A stretch of DNA of 64,000 bases from an uncultured Odoribacter sp. (GCA_900541415.1 UQJP01000024.1:1-64000); one strand, 5' to 3'. Positions 45,181-53,258 are shown, counted from the stretch's first letter. The notes: a model not told the origin generated them from the letters alone. Numbers and translations: made by a program.

Positions 45181-45633
45181 TTAGTTATTCGCCACAAAAT
45201 GTGGCATTGAGGAGTTTGTTTCCACTTTTCCGAAAATCCTGAAATAATGTGTTTGCTCAACGGTGTTGCATGAAACTTCGATTGTCTTGATGAAGTTTCC
45301 CGGAGCTTTCGGGGTGAATGCCACCTGGATTTCCGTGGTCTGTCCCGGTTGTATAGGCCGGGGACTCCATTGTGCGGTGGTATGGCTGCAAAAAGAAGAC
45401 ACTTTCCGAATGATTAAAGGCTTTTTCCCCGTGTTCGTAATTTTAAAAACCGTGGTCGGCGTTCCGTCATAAGGAACTGTACCTAAAAATTTACAGTCCT
45501 GCTCGGATTGTATTTCCGTGGTGTACCCGTTCAGAATGGATTCCTGCCGCCAATCCTGAGAAGTATACCAGAAGATCGGGCTAAAAAATAGGATCCCGAA
45601 AATAGAATAAATAGCAAGGTCTTTAGGTAACAT
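45181..45633 (-). CDS. DUF1573 membrane-anchored protein, second copy
   Basis: 150 residues with an N-terminal hydrophobic segment (~5-24) and a single DUF1573 domain: VFKITNTGKKPLIIRKVSSF, then C-S-H-T-T-A-Q-W and RPIQPGQTTEIQVAFTPKAP. It is clearly a paralogue of the product at 44098 (same motif order, TNTGKKPLIIR versus TNRGDAPLIIR). Where copy 1 has CGCT after the second strand, this one has CSHT, so it has lost one Cys. Its role is unknown; it is probably a periplasm-facing partner of the neighbouring propeller lipoprotein. Confidence 0.87.
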   Translation of the reverse strand: MLPKDLAIYSIFGILFFSPIFWYTSQDWRQESILNGYTTEIQSEQDCKFLGTVPYDGTPTTVFKITNTGKKPLIIRKVSSFCSHTTAQWSPRPIQPGQTTEIQVAFTPKAPGNFIKTIEVSCNTVEQTHYFRIFGKVETNSSMPHFVANN

Positions 45634-45879
45634 AACTGTTTATTTTATATTTCCCGTATCCTAACCGGGACACGACAAAAATGGAGATAAAATCATTATG
45701 AGCAAAATTATAGTAGTAGCTAAAACGGTGGTAATTTTAGTTAAAATGTTAAAAAATCTATAATAAAGAATAGGAGGGACACCGATAAAAATAAGAAAGG
45801 GGGAGCGCAGAAATCTCTGCCGCTCCCCCAAAACTGAACAAAACTACCGAACAGTATGTTTTACGACATCGTATAGTCG

Positions 45880-46926
45880 TTATAATGAAATCTTTACAAC
45901 AGCCGGATCGGGAGTGTAGCCCAGTCCGTAAATGGCCTCTTCTGCCTGGTCATAGCTAATTCTTGTGAGAGGAGTAGCCAGATCGTAGGTTTCCAGTAAA
46001 TTCCCGTCCCAGTCGAAGACCATCATTTTTTTACATTGCTGTGAGGCGCTTTTGGCTTCCCGGTTGGTTTGACCTGAGTAGATGGCGAAAACCCGGTCGG
46101 ACGATACGGTAATATCTGTGAAACCGAATTGGTTGCTCCGGTAATAGCCCACTTTGCAGCGTGCGTTTTCGTTGATCGCTACTCTGGGATGGTGAAAGCA
46201 ATAGCTTTTTCCCTGATTGATCCTGTCGCCCGAAATGCGGCAAAATTCGATGTATCCGCTGTATTTATCCGCACATACGAACGATTGTTGGTCCGGACTT
46301 ACCTTTAAAATAGTGCTGGCATAGAGGATGGCTTTTGTGCTTTCCTGAATGTCCGGGTATACGGGATGTTCCGGGTAGCTTCCCTGATAATCGGCTTCTT
46401 CGGTTTCAGGGGTATACAGTAAGTAACGTCCCTTGGCATACAACCCTGTGGCGATTACAAATCTTCCGGCTCTCACTACCTGAAGGTGTTTCTGTCCCTT
46501 AGGAAGCTGGATGGTATTTGTAGAAGTTTCCCCTGAACGGGTGGAAAGCGCTGAGGCTTCGGTGAGCTGCCCCGTGCGGTAATTAAAGGTGCGGGCAGGT
46601 TGGCTGCCGTTTACTTCGAAAGAACTGATTCCGGCTTTGTCTAAGCGGTTCGCGGATTGGAGCAGATTTTGCCGTGCCTGGCTTTTCAGGTTGATCGATA
46701 CGGCTTTGTTGTCGGAGTTGAAATGTCCGATCACGATTTCGTCTCCGGATTTGGCAAATCCGATTACTTTGTTGGCTTCCGTCTTGCTAAGCGGCACAAT
46801 CGGAGTGGCGGTCAAAGTCTTCTGGCTTGCCGGGATGGCTGCCGTATCGGTTATCTCGAAATTATCGTTGTATGAACAGGCGGCAAGCATAGAGGCCGCT
46901 AAAACAGAATATATAATTTTTTTCAT
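45880..46926 (-). CDS. TolB-like (BF3164-type) propeller lipoprotein, second copy
   Basis: 348 residues from the ATG at 46926 (an upstream in-frame TTG is unlikely), giving a lipoprotein signal with LLAAC-type box ASMLAAC (Cys ~17). The body has propeller strands such as FAKSGDEIVIGHFNSDNKAV and 'SSDRVFAIYSGQTNREAKSA', ending DWDGNLLETYDLATPLTRIS, a C-terminal blade motif shared with the protein at 40800. It is encoded 4 bases after NVEALA copy 2, so the two are translationally linked. This repeats the NVEALA/TolB-like pairing seen at 41.9 kb. Confidence 0.83.
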   Translation of the reverse strand: MKKIIYSVLAASMLAACSYNDNFEITDTAAIPASQKTLTATPIVPLSKTEANKVIGFAKSGDEIVIGHFNSDNKAVSINLKSQARQNLLQSANRLDKAGISSFEVNGSQPARTFNYRTGQLTEASALSTRSGETSTNTIQLPKGQKHLQVVRAGRFVIATGLYAKGRYLLYTPETEEADYQGSYPEHPVYPDIQESTKAILYASTILKVSPDQQSFVCADKYSGYIEFCRISGDRINQGKSYCFHHPRVAINENARCKVGYYRSNQFGFTDITVSSDRVFAIYSGQTNREAKSASQQCKKMMVFDWDGNLLETYDLATPLTRISYDQAEEAIYGLGYTPDPAVVKISL

Positions 46927-46930
46927 GACA

Positions 46931-47170
46931 TTATTTTTCAATAAATACTAACCCAAAAAATTCCGTGTCATTATAAATACACCAACCATTACCTTCTTCA
47001 CAATATTTAATGACTTCGTGAAAATCATCTTCCCAGTCAGCCAATGCCTCTACATTTGCCCGCCCCAGGCTGGGAGTTTTCTGGTCGAACGATAGTTTTA
47101 CGAATACAGAGCAACAACACACCACAACAGTGAATAATAACCATCTAAATATAAACTTTCTACTTTTCAT
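46931..47170 (-). CDS. NVEALA-family small exported peptide, copy 2
   Basis: 79 residues. A basic N terminus and hydrophobic segment (~6-26, with three Cys in a row at 18-20) precede a linker and RANVEALA (motif 39-44). The acidic mature part contains Cys57 and Cys64 (YCEEGNGWCIYN). Compared with copy 1 it has the same motif position but a different, acidic mature sequence. Such divergence after a conserved motif is typical of leader/core peptides. It lies back to back with the histidine kinase at 47302 and directly before a TolB-like lipoprotein gene. Confidence 0.85.
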   Translation of the reverse strand: MKSRKFIFRWLLFTVVVCCCSVFVKLSFDQKTPSLGRANVEALADWEDDFHEVIKYCEEGNGWCIYNDTEFFGLVFIEK

Positions 47171-47258
47171 AATAAGGTATTACGATTAATTTCAGGCAAA
47201 TTTGAATATTAATTGTTAATAAAACAAATTTTTATTCAATTTAAAATCATCATAACTT

Positions 47259-47289
47259 TTTGTTTGAGATGCTAAAGTTACTATTTTTG
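47259..47289 (+). promoter_or_regulatory. Consensus promoter of the island's two-component system
   Basis: TTTG at 47259-47262, a 19-base spacer, TATTTTTG at 47282-47289. The kinase ATG is 12 bases downstream. It is in the 131-bp divergent region shared with NVEALA copy 2. Confidence 0.7.
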
Positions 47290-47301
47290 TAAAAACTCAA
47301 A

Positions 47302-48696
47302 ATGGTTATGAACAATCAGATTAAAAAGGGGTGGTGGATTGCTTGCGGAGGCTTTTTGTTTGCTTTTATTATCCAGGCGATGTTGGTGAATGAGTCTTAC
47401 CAATATGAAAAATCTTTGTTTGTGGAGAAGGTAGAAAGTTCTATTTATACAACTATTGATGAATTTTTGCAGGAAAACCGGATAAAAAGTGATCCCGGTA
47501 AATTTTCAGTCGTAAGTATAAATCGTGTGGAAAATACAGTGAATATTATGATTAATAGTCTGATGTACAAATTTCCTCTTCCTGAAAATTTCGATCGGAA
47601 TAAGGTACATAGACAGGCTTTTTACGATTTGTGTTATGAAGATCGCTGGAATCTGGACAGCCTGAACGTTAGGTTTCAGAAAAAATCAGAAATGCTTACG
47701 GTTCCTATCGAATGGTGTTTAGTCGATACGTTGGGAAATGAAATTCAATGTGTGGCGGCTACCGGCGGCGTGTCCGGATGGTCAGGAATAAAAGTTTCTC
47801 CCGTGCAGTTAGGTTTTATCACACCGAGGGTGCTGCATATTCGTTATGCGTTTCCTTTTAAGCATTATCTGGCTGTGGCGGGCGACCGTTTATATATGGC
47901 GGGTTTGTTCTTTGCCCTTCTGGGTTTTTGCTTTTATTTATTGTTCAGGGCAATCCGGGACGAAAGGAAAAGGCAGGAGAACCAGAAGAAGCTGGTGGAT
48001 TCGCTGGTACATAATTTGAAAAATCCGATTGTCGCCTGTTCATCTGCTTTCAATGTGGTGAAGAGCATGTATGCTCCAAAGGAAGAGAATTTGCAGGAAC
48101 AGAAGATGATAGAATTGATGGATCGGTCGTTGCAGAAAGCGAAGCACAATGTGGAGGAATTGCTGTCGAAGCAAGCCACTTCCAAAGGAATTTGCCTGTC
48201 GTTACAATGTATCGATGTGAACGGGCTTTTTCAGGAATTGATCGGTTTCCATAAAAGTATATCCCCTGAAAATAAACAGGTGGTTTTTCGGATAGATGTA
48301 CATTTATCCGGGAATTGCCCGTTGATGGCCGACCGCTCGCATCTCTATGGTGCATTGGGTAATCTGATCGATAACGCCATTAAATATTCCGGTGAAGAGG
48401 TCGAGATTGTTTTGTCGGCGTATAAGGAGAAAAGAAAAGTGATTATAAAAGTAACCGATAATGGTTGGGGAATTCCCGGAGAAAAACAAGAACGAATCTT
48501 TGAGTCGGGCTATCGCGGAAATTCTGTGCCGGGTGGTAGCGGTATTGGACTTCACTATACTCAGATGGTTGCAGAAGCCCATCGCGGAACGATTCGGGTT
48601 GAAAGTGTTGAAGGAAAAGGCTCTGTATTTATAATGGAATTACCCCAACGAAGAATGTTTAACAATTTAAAACGAAAACTATGCCGGAAAAGATGA
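47302..48696 (+). CDS. Sensor histidine kinase of the NVEALA island
   Basis: 464 residues: membrane segment ~12-31, a periplasmic domain of ~165 residues without an obvious family, a second membrane segment ~200-218, then a DHp domain with His237 (LVHNLKNPIVACSSAFNV). The ATPase domain has N box NLIDNAIKYSG, G1 VTDNGWGIPG, F ERIFESGY and G2 GGSGIGLHY. The H box uses HNLKNP, a variant common in Bacteroidota. It is divergent from NVEALA copy 2 and overlaps the next regulator gene. The periplasmic domain could sense an envelope peptide, which is inference from position. Confidence 0.92.
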   Translation: MVMNNQIKKGWWIACGGFLFAFIIQAMLVNESYQYEKSLFVEKVESSIYTTIDEFLQENRIKSDPGKFSVVSINRVENTVNIMINSLMYKFPLPENFDRNKVHRQAFYDLCYEDRWNLDSLNVRFQKKSEMLTVPIEWCLVDTLGNEIQCVAATGGVSGWSGIKVSPVQLGFITPRVLHIRYAFPFKHYLAVAGDRLYMAGLFFALLGFCFYLLFRAIRDERKRQENQKKLVDSLVHNLKNPIVACSSAFNVVKSMYAPKEENLQEQKMIELMDRSLQKAKHNVEELLSKQATSKGICLSLQCIDVNGLFQELIGFHKSISPENKQVVFRIDVHLSGNCPLMADRSHLYGALGNLIDNAIKYSGEEVEIVLSAYKEKRKVIIKVTDNGWGIPGEKQERIFESGYRGNSVPGGSGIGLHYTQMVAEAHRGTIRVESVEGKGSVFIMELPQRRMFNNLKRKLCRKR

Positions 48697-49445
48697 GAAT
48701 TCTGTATGGCGAGGACGATGAGTCGTGGATTATCCTAACTACGAATTTGTTGGAAAGAAACGGTTTCGAAGTGGAAATCGCTCGCGACGGAGATGAAGTG
48801 ATGAAAAAGTATGTGGAAAATACTCCTGACTTGTTATTGCTCGACCTGGAAATGCCGGGAATGGATGTGTTGGATCTGGTGGCGAATATGAATGCTATGG
48901 GTACGCCTGTCGTAGTGTATAGTGTGCATACCCGTTCGCAGAAGTCGAGGTCGGTGATCCACATGGGACTGAATGACTTTTTTGAGAAAGGAAGTTGTGA
49001 ATCTTTATTTATTGAAAGACTGACGTATCATATCAGGCACAAACGTGAGAATATCAAAACTCCGAACATTTATTACCTGTCGAAGCATACACTTTACGAC
49101 AGGACAGGCGGAGTGGTGCGGATCAATAATGAAGATATTTTTCTAAGGCCGCTCGATAATGCCTTACTCCGGTTTCTGGTTAGCCGACTGAATATGTGGG
49201 TAAGCAAGGAGCATCTTTGCATTGCTATGTGGGGCGATCAGGAAGGGAAGGAATTGAAAAAGTATGTGACGCATGTCCGTAATTGCCTGTCGGCTGATAA
49301 CGAGCTGAAGATTTTGAACCGACAAGGAGGTTGGTATTGCCTGGCAAACAGCGAGTATGATGAAAAGAAATCGTTTTTAGTAGAACAACTAAGGGAAAAG
49401 AAGGAAGGCAAAATCAAAACTTCGGCTGACAGTATTATCATTTAG
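48681..49445 (+). CDS. Response regulator with winged-helix output
   Basis: 254 residues. The receiver domain has acidic GEDDES at the N terminus, phospho-acceptor Asp55 (LLLLDLEMPGMD) and Lys in DFFEKGSC. The C-terminal OmpR-like winged helix covers ~130-235 (PLDNALLRFLVSRLNMWVSK then YVTHVRNCLSADNELKILN, end GGWYCL). The start is uncertain: the ATG at 48681 gives a 16-base overlap with the kinase, and the ATG at 48693 gives the classic ATGA overlap and would drop four residues. A ~30-residue charged tail follows the DNA-binding domain. A strong terminator follows at 49493. Confidence 0.9.
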   Translation: MPEKMRILYGEDDESWIILTTNLLERNGFEVEIARDGDEVMKKYVENTPDLLLLDLEMPGMDVLDLVANMNAMGTPVVVYSVHTRSQKSRSVIHMGLNDFFEKGSCESLFIERLTYHIRHKRENIKTPNIYYLSKHTLYDRTGGVVRINNEDIFLRPLDNALLRFLVSRLNMWVSKEHLCIAMWGDQEGKELKKYVTHVRNCLSADNELKILNRQGGWYCLANSEYDEKKSFLVEQLREKKEGKIKTSADSIII

Positions 49446-49492
49446 GTATGGTGACTTAACCGAAGTAGAATGACGGGAATGGGTGAGAATAA

Positions 49493-49528
49493 CGGGGTTG
49501 CTTGAGCAGGCAGCCCCGATTTTTTGTT
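49493..49528 (+). terminator. Intrinsic terminator of the two-component operon
   Basis: CGGGGTTGC (49493-49501) pairs with GCAGCCCCG (49510-49518, one G-T pair), with an 8-base loop and a T6 run at 49520-49525. Confidence 0.85.
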
Positions 49529-49567
49529 TCTATGTTTAGGAATGATGTTTGAAGAGAGGGAGGAAGT

Positions 49568-49590
49568 ATACCTATATATTATATAGGTAT
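49568..49590. repeat. AT-rich perfect palindrome
   Basis: ATACCTATAT at 49568-49577 and ATATAGGTAT at 49581-49590 with a 3-base centre, followed by ATATATATATAGGTG. It may form a cruciform or bind a regulator. Confidence 0.5.
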
Positions 49591-49693
49591 ATATATATAG
49601 GTGTATTGTATAGATAATTTGTATACATGAGTGACCGGAGAGACTTGGAGCAGAGAAAGAATGAAAGGCGGATGTGTGGCCGGAATAAAATAG

Positions 49694-49728
49694 AAAAGAC
49701 TGCCTTGTTTCACCAGACAGTCTTTTTT
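49694..49728. terminator. Second intrinsic terminator
   Basis: AAAAGACTG (49694-49702) pairs with CAGTCTTTT (49718-49726), and T run 49723-49728. The A run on the left also gives a weaker T tail on the minus strand, where the SDR gene ends at 49850, so it can act for both strands. Confidence 0.75.
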
Positions 49729-49849
49729 CCTATGTTTTTAGTCGCCCCTTCCTGAGGTTGTTTTTAAATATTCTGTTTTCTATGACTTTCAAACATTTAT
49801 TAAAGGGGCTCTTTGCCCTGTTGCTGCAATTTTTGGAAAGGGCTTTTTA

Positions 49850-50608
49850 TTAACCGATCCGGTTTACGTCCCTGGAGTTGGCCTGGGCTGTGGGCATAAT
49901 CACAATGTCGTTCAGGCATACATGAGGCGGACGGGTGATAGCGAAAATAATGGTGTCGGCAATATCGTCGTTCGTCAGCGGAGTTACCCCTTTGTATACG
50001 CCTGCGGCAGCTTCGCTGTTGCCTTTGTAGCGAACGAGCGAAAATTCGGTTTCCACCATTCCCGGAGCGATGTTCGTGACTTTGATATTATAGCGCAGCA
50101 TATCCGTGCGCATAGCTTTCGACAGGGCGTCTACGGCATGTTTTGTGGCGCAGTATACATTTCCGCCGGGATAGACTTCTTTTCCGGCAATGGAGGCTAT
50201 GTTGACGATGTGTCCGCCCTGACGTGCCACCATCAGGGGAGCTACGGCGCGGGTGACGTAGAGCAAGCCTTTCACATTGGTGTCAATCATCCGTTCCCAA
50301 TCGTCTAAAACCCCTTCCTGTATCGGGCTGACGCCAACTGCCAGTCCGGCGTTATTGACCAATACATCTATGTTTTTCCATTTGCCTGCGAGGTTGTCGA
50401 CGGCTGCCTGTACTTCGGTTTGCTGGCGGACATCGAAACAAAGGGTGAGTACATCCGCTCCCTTGCTTCGTATGGTTTCTGCCAATTTTTCCAGCCGTTC
50501 CCGGCGTCGTCCGGTGATGATTACGTCGTAACCTGCCTCTGCCGCTTTGAGTGCGGTGGCCTGACCGATGCCGGAGGTGGCTCCGGTGATAAGTGCGATT
50601 TTATTCAT
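49850..50608 (-). CDS. Short-chain dehydrogenase/reductase (YdfG-like)
   Basis: 252 residues, a classical SDR. The cofactor loop is TGATSGIGQATA; NNAGLAVG, a catalytic Ser in VNIASIAGKEVYPGG and YCATK with catalytic Tyr and Lys are all present. The Arg pair in TGRRRERLEKL favours NADP(H). The closest recognisable group is the YdfG/serine 3-dehydrogenase type acting on 3-hydroxy acids, but substrate assignment is tentative. It is cytoplasmic and stands as a single gene behind a hairpin-plus-T8 structure that lies just upstream of its start. Confidence 0.9.
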   Translation of the reverse strand: MNKIALITGATSGIGQATALKAAEAGYDVIITGRRRERLEKLAETIRSKGADVLTLCFDVRQQTEVQAAVDNLAGKWKNIDVLVNNAGLAVGVSPIQEGVLDDWERMIDTNVKGLLYVTRAVAPLMVARQGGHIVNIASIAGKEVYPGGNVYCATKHAVDALSKAMRTDMLRYNIKVTNIAPGMVETEFSLVRYKGNSEAAAGVYKGVTPLTNDDIADTIIFAITRPPHVCLNDIVIMPTAQANSRDVNRIG

Positions 50609-50620
50609 AATGAACTATTT

Positions 50621-50649
50621 TCAAAAAAAATCTCTGCCCGGCAGAGATT
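50621..50649 (-). promoter_or_regulatory. Terminator-like attenuator upstream of the SDR gene
   Basis: Read on the minus strand, AATCTCTG (50649-50642) pairs with CAGAGATT (50636-50629) around a 5-base loop, followed by eight T, then only ~15 bases to the ATG at 50608. An intrinsic terminator directly before a start codon, with no gene upstream on that strand, looks like attenuation or the end of a short leader RNA. Confidence 0.6.
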
Positions 50650-50711
50650 CCTGTTAAGAGTTAAGAATTTGAATTTAAAATTAGTGTTTTCTAAGTTAAA
50701 ATACAATGGGA

Positions 50712-50743
50712 TTTGTGGAAAAGCGGGAAAATAATTACTTTCG
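50712..50743 (+). promoter_or_regulatory. Near-consensus promoter of the PorT-like gene
   Basis: TTTG at 50712-50715, a 20-base spacer, TACTTTCG at 50736-50743 (one mismatch to TAnnTTTG), 40 bases before the start. Confidence 0.55.
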
Positions 50744-50783
50744 CTCGGTGTCCCCGTGCGGTGCCGGGTGCTGAAAATAGAGG

Positions 50784-51506
50784 ATGATTAAAAAAATTCT
50801 GTTCATATTAGTCGGTGTGATGATTGTTTCCGGTGTTTCCGGTCAGAAACTATTGCGTAATACAAGCATCTTGAATTACCAGCGGGGCGACCGAACTCTG
50901 TTGCATTTCGGGTTTAGCCTGGGAATGAATTACATGGATTACCGGGCTCTTTTGTCGGGGGTGAACGGCTATCGGGCTGAAACAGGGAAGCTGAATGTGG
51001 GTTTTTCGGTGGGGATTATTTCTGAATTGCGTATTTGTGAGGATTTAGGCTTGCGTTTTTTGCCCGGGCTTGAATTTGCCAACCGCTCTTTGGTGTATAC
51101 GAATGTGGAAGGGGAAGAGGACGGGAGGAAGTATGCCTATAATGAATCGGTGTATATCAATTTGCCGCTGATGTTTAAATATAAGGCGAAGCGGATCAAT
51201 AATTTCCGGCCTTTCCTGACTGCGGGGAGCAGTTTTAAATATGATTTCCACAATCACGACCGTTTGAAACCCGATAAATCGGTGTATTTCCGGACAAACC
51301 GTTCGGATGTTTTTCTGGAGACGGGGGCGGGCTGTGATTTTTACTTACCTTATTTTAAATTCGGGATAGAGTTGCGTTTTTCCCTCGGCCTGACCGATGT
51401 GCTGGTGCATAGGCACGATACGGAGAATCCGGGGTATGAGAATTATACGAACGCTTTGAAAAAGCTGAATGCCCGTATATTTTCGGTTTGTTTTAATTTT
51501 GAGTAA
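50784..51506 (+). CDS. porT: PorT-like outer-membrane beta-barrel protein
   Basis: 240 residues with a signal peptide (cleavage near VSGQ, residue ~21) and alternating strands of an eight-stranded barrel (LLHFGFSLGMNYMDYRALLS, LNVGFSVGIISELRICEDLG, LRFLPGLEFANRSL, IFSVCFNFE at the end). The LHFGFSLGMN block is characteristic of PorT, a component of the type IX secretion/gliding apparatus in Bacteroidota. The usual ubiE neighbour is missing, and no other T9SS gene is in this window, so the assignment rests on sequence alone. A more general PorT-family barrel remains possible. Confidence 0.68.
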   Translation: MIKKILFILVGVMIVSGVSGQKLLRNTSILNYQRGDRTLLHFGFSLGMNYMDYRALLSGVNGYRAETGKLNVGFSVGIISELRICEDLGLRFLPGLEFANRSLVYTNVEGEEDGRKYAYNESVYINLPLMFKYKAKRINNFRPFLTAGSSFKYDFHNHDRLKPDKSVYFRTNRSDVFLETGAGCDFYLPYFKFGIELRFSLGLTDVLVHRHDTENPGYENYTNALKKLNARIFSVCFNFE

Positions 51507-51574
51507 TTTTGTTTGGGCTTCCGGGATCATTTCAGGGATGGGGGAGCTTGTAGGTCAATAATCCGAGATAGGTT

Positions 51575-53119
51575 ATGTATAAAGAGATTCAAATCCGGGT
51601 GATGCCCGAAGAGGCCGGGAATACCGAGCTTTTGAAACGTTATGCAGCGAAAGTTGCCGGGGTGGAAGCCAGCCGGATTTGCCGGGTGGAGGTGCTGAAA
51701 CGGGCGATCGATGCCCGGCAACGTCAGGTGATGTTTAATTTGGTGGCGGGGGTGCATATCGACCGGATAGAAGCGCGGGAGAAGGTGTTTGTGCCGGGCT
51801 ACCGCGATGTGAGCGGGGAAAGGGCGGTTGTCGTGGTAGGGGCAGGGCCTGCCGGGTTGTTTGCAGCCTTGCGCCTGATCGAGCGGGGATTCCGTCCTAT
51901 TGTGCTGGAGCGGGGGAAATGTGTGGAAGAACGCAAGAAGGATTTGGGACAGTTGTACCGCACCGGAGTGGTGGACGAAGATTCTAATTTCGGATTTGGA
52001 GAAGGAGGGGCAGGCACTTTTTCCGACGGTAAATTATATACCCGTTCCAAGAAAAGGGGAGATGTGCAGCGGGCCATGGAAATTTTGGTGTATCATGGCG
52101 CTGATGAAAATATTCTGGTGGATTCCCACCCACATTTGGGGACGGATAAGTTGCCGGGAGTGATAGTGAATATCCGGCATACAATTGAAAAATACGGGGG
52201 AGAGATACATTTTGGCTGCCGGGTGACGGATTTGCTTATAGCCTGCGGAAAAGTACGGGGTGTTGTGGCGGGGGGACGTGAATTTCCGGCGGACGATGTG
52301 ATTCTGGCGACAGGACATTCCGCCCGGGATGTATACCGGATGCTTCACGAACGTTCGGTGCTGATGACACCTAAAGATTTTGCCGTGGGATTGCGGATGG
52401 AGCATCCGCAGCACCTGATAGACTGTATACAATATCATTCTCCCGCAGGACGGGGTGAGTATTTACCGGCTGCCGAGTATAGTTTTGTGACGAATATCGA
52501 GGGGCGGGGCGTGTATTCCTTTTGTATGTGTCCCGGCGGGGTGGTTGTTCCGGCGGCAACCGGGCGGGAGCAACAGGTGGTGAACGGTATGTCGGCATCC
52601 GGACGGAATACGCCCTGGGCTAATTCGGCTATCGTAACCGCTATCGGCGAAGCGGAACTGCGGGAATTGGGATTTCACGGGTTGTTCGGCGGGTTGAAAT
52701 TGCAGGAAATGCTGGAAAAAAAGGCCTGGGAAGAAGGTGGAAAAAATTTATTTGCCCCTGCGCAAATTTTAACTGATTTTTTAGGGGGTAAATATAGCAA
52801 CCTGTTGCCACGTTCTTCGTACAAACCAGGTGTAAGGAGTTCTTTGATTCATGAATGGCTGCCTGAATTGGTTTATCGGCGTTTGCACGACGGGCTTTTA
52901 TATTTCGGCCAGCGGGCGAAGGGGTTGATCACGGATCAAGCTTTGCTTTTGGGAGTGGAAACCCGAACTTCTTCACCTTTACGGATTCCGAGAGGAAATG
53001 AGCGGTTTGTACACCCGGAAGTGATTGGTTTATACCCTTGCGGAGAGGGCGCAGGTTATGCCGGAGGGATTATTTCGGCAGCTATGGATGGAGAAAAATG
53101 CGCAGACAGTGTCATTTGA
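51575..53119 (+). CDS. FAD-dependent dehydrogenase (COG2509 type)
   Basis: 514 residues. Residues ~1-85 form an N-terminal domain. A Rossmann FAD-binding site follows: VVVVGAGPAGLFAALRLIER, then Glu in IVLERG. FGEGGAGTFSDGKLYTRSKK and FVTNIEGRGVYSFCMCPGG are diagnostic for the large uncharacterised FAD dehydrogenase family common in Bacteroidota and clostridia. The C terminus YPCGEGAGYAGGIISAAMDG closes the FAD site. The redox substrate is unknown. It is 68 bases after the PorT-like gene and may be co-transcribed. Confidence 0.9.
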   Translation: MYKEIQIRVMPEEAGNTELLKRYAAKVAGVEASRICRVEVLKRAIDARQRQVMFNLVAGVHIDRIEAREKVFVPGYRDVSGERAVVVVGAGPAGLFAALRLIERGFRPIVLERGKCVEERKKDLGQLYRTGVVDEDSNFGFGEGGAGTFSDGKLYTRSKKRGDVQRAMEILVYHGADENILVDSHPHLGTDKLPGVIVNIRHTIEKYGGEIHFGCRVTDLLIACGKVRGVVAGGREFPADDVILATGHSARDVYRMLHERSVLMTPKDFAVGLRMEHPQHLIDCIQYHSPAGRGEYLPAAEYSFVTNIEGRGVYSFCMCPGGVVVPAATGREQQVVNGMSASGRNTPWANSAIVTAIGEAELRELGFHGLFGGLKLQEMLEKKAWEEGGKNLFAPAQILTDFLGGKYSNLLPRSSYKPGVRSSLIHEWLPELVYRRLHDGLLYFGQRAKGLITDQALLLGVETRTSSPLRIPRGNERFVHPEVIGLYPCGEGAGYAGGIISAAMDGEKCADSVI

Positions 53120-53123
53120 TATT

Positions 53124-53181
53124 AGAAAAACATTTTTTTTTTGAAAAATATAGAAAAAACATCGTTTTTTTTTTGAAAAAT
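53124..53181 (+). repeat. Paired A/T-tract repeat upstream of the HU promoter
   Basis: Two near copies (53124-53149 and 53152-53181) of an AGAAAAA(A)CAT, long T run, GAAAAAT unit lie directly before the -33 box of the HU gene. Phased A and T tracts bend DNA and could act as an UP-like element or an HU-binding site. Confidence 0.55.
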
Positions 53182-53211
53182 TTGACATCATCAATAAAAT
53201 CCCTACATTTG
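53181..53211 (+). promoter_or_regulatory. Consensus promoter of the HU gene
   Basis: TTTG at 53181-53184, a 19-base spacer, TACATTTG at 53204-53211, an exact match to both boxes. The leader is ~40 bases. Strong expression is expected for HU. Confidence 0.8.
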
Positions 53212-53258
53212 TGAGTAGAGAAAAAGGTTAAAAAATTCTAACCCTAAAAATTAATATT

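Larger units (their letters stand above)
49446..49849. other. Spacer with two terminators and an AT palindrome
   Basis: 404 bases. Two intrinsic terminators (49493-49528 and 49694-49728) flank ~165 bases holding a perfect AT-rich palindrome at 49568-49590 followed by TATA repeats. No ORF of note. Confidence 0.55.
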
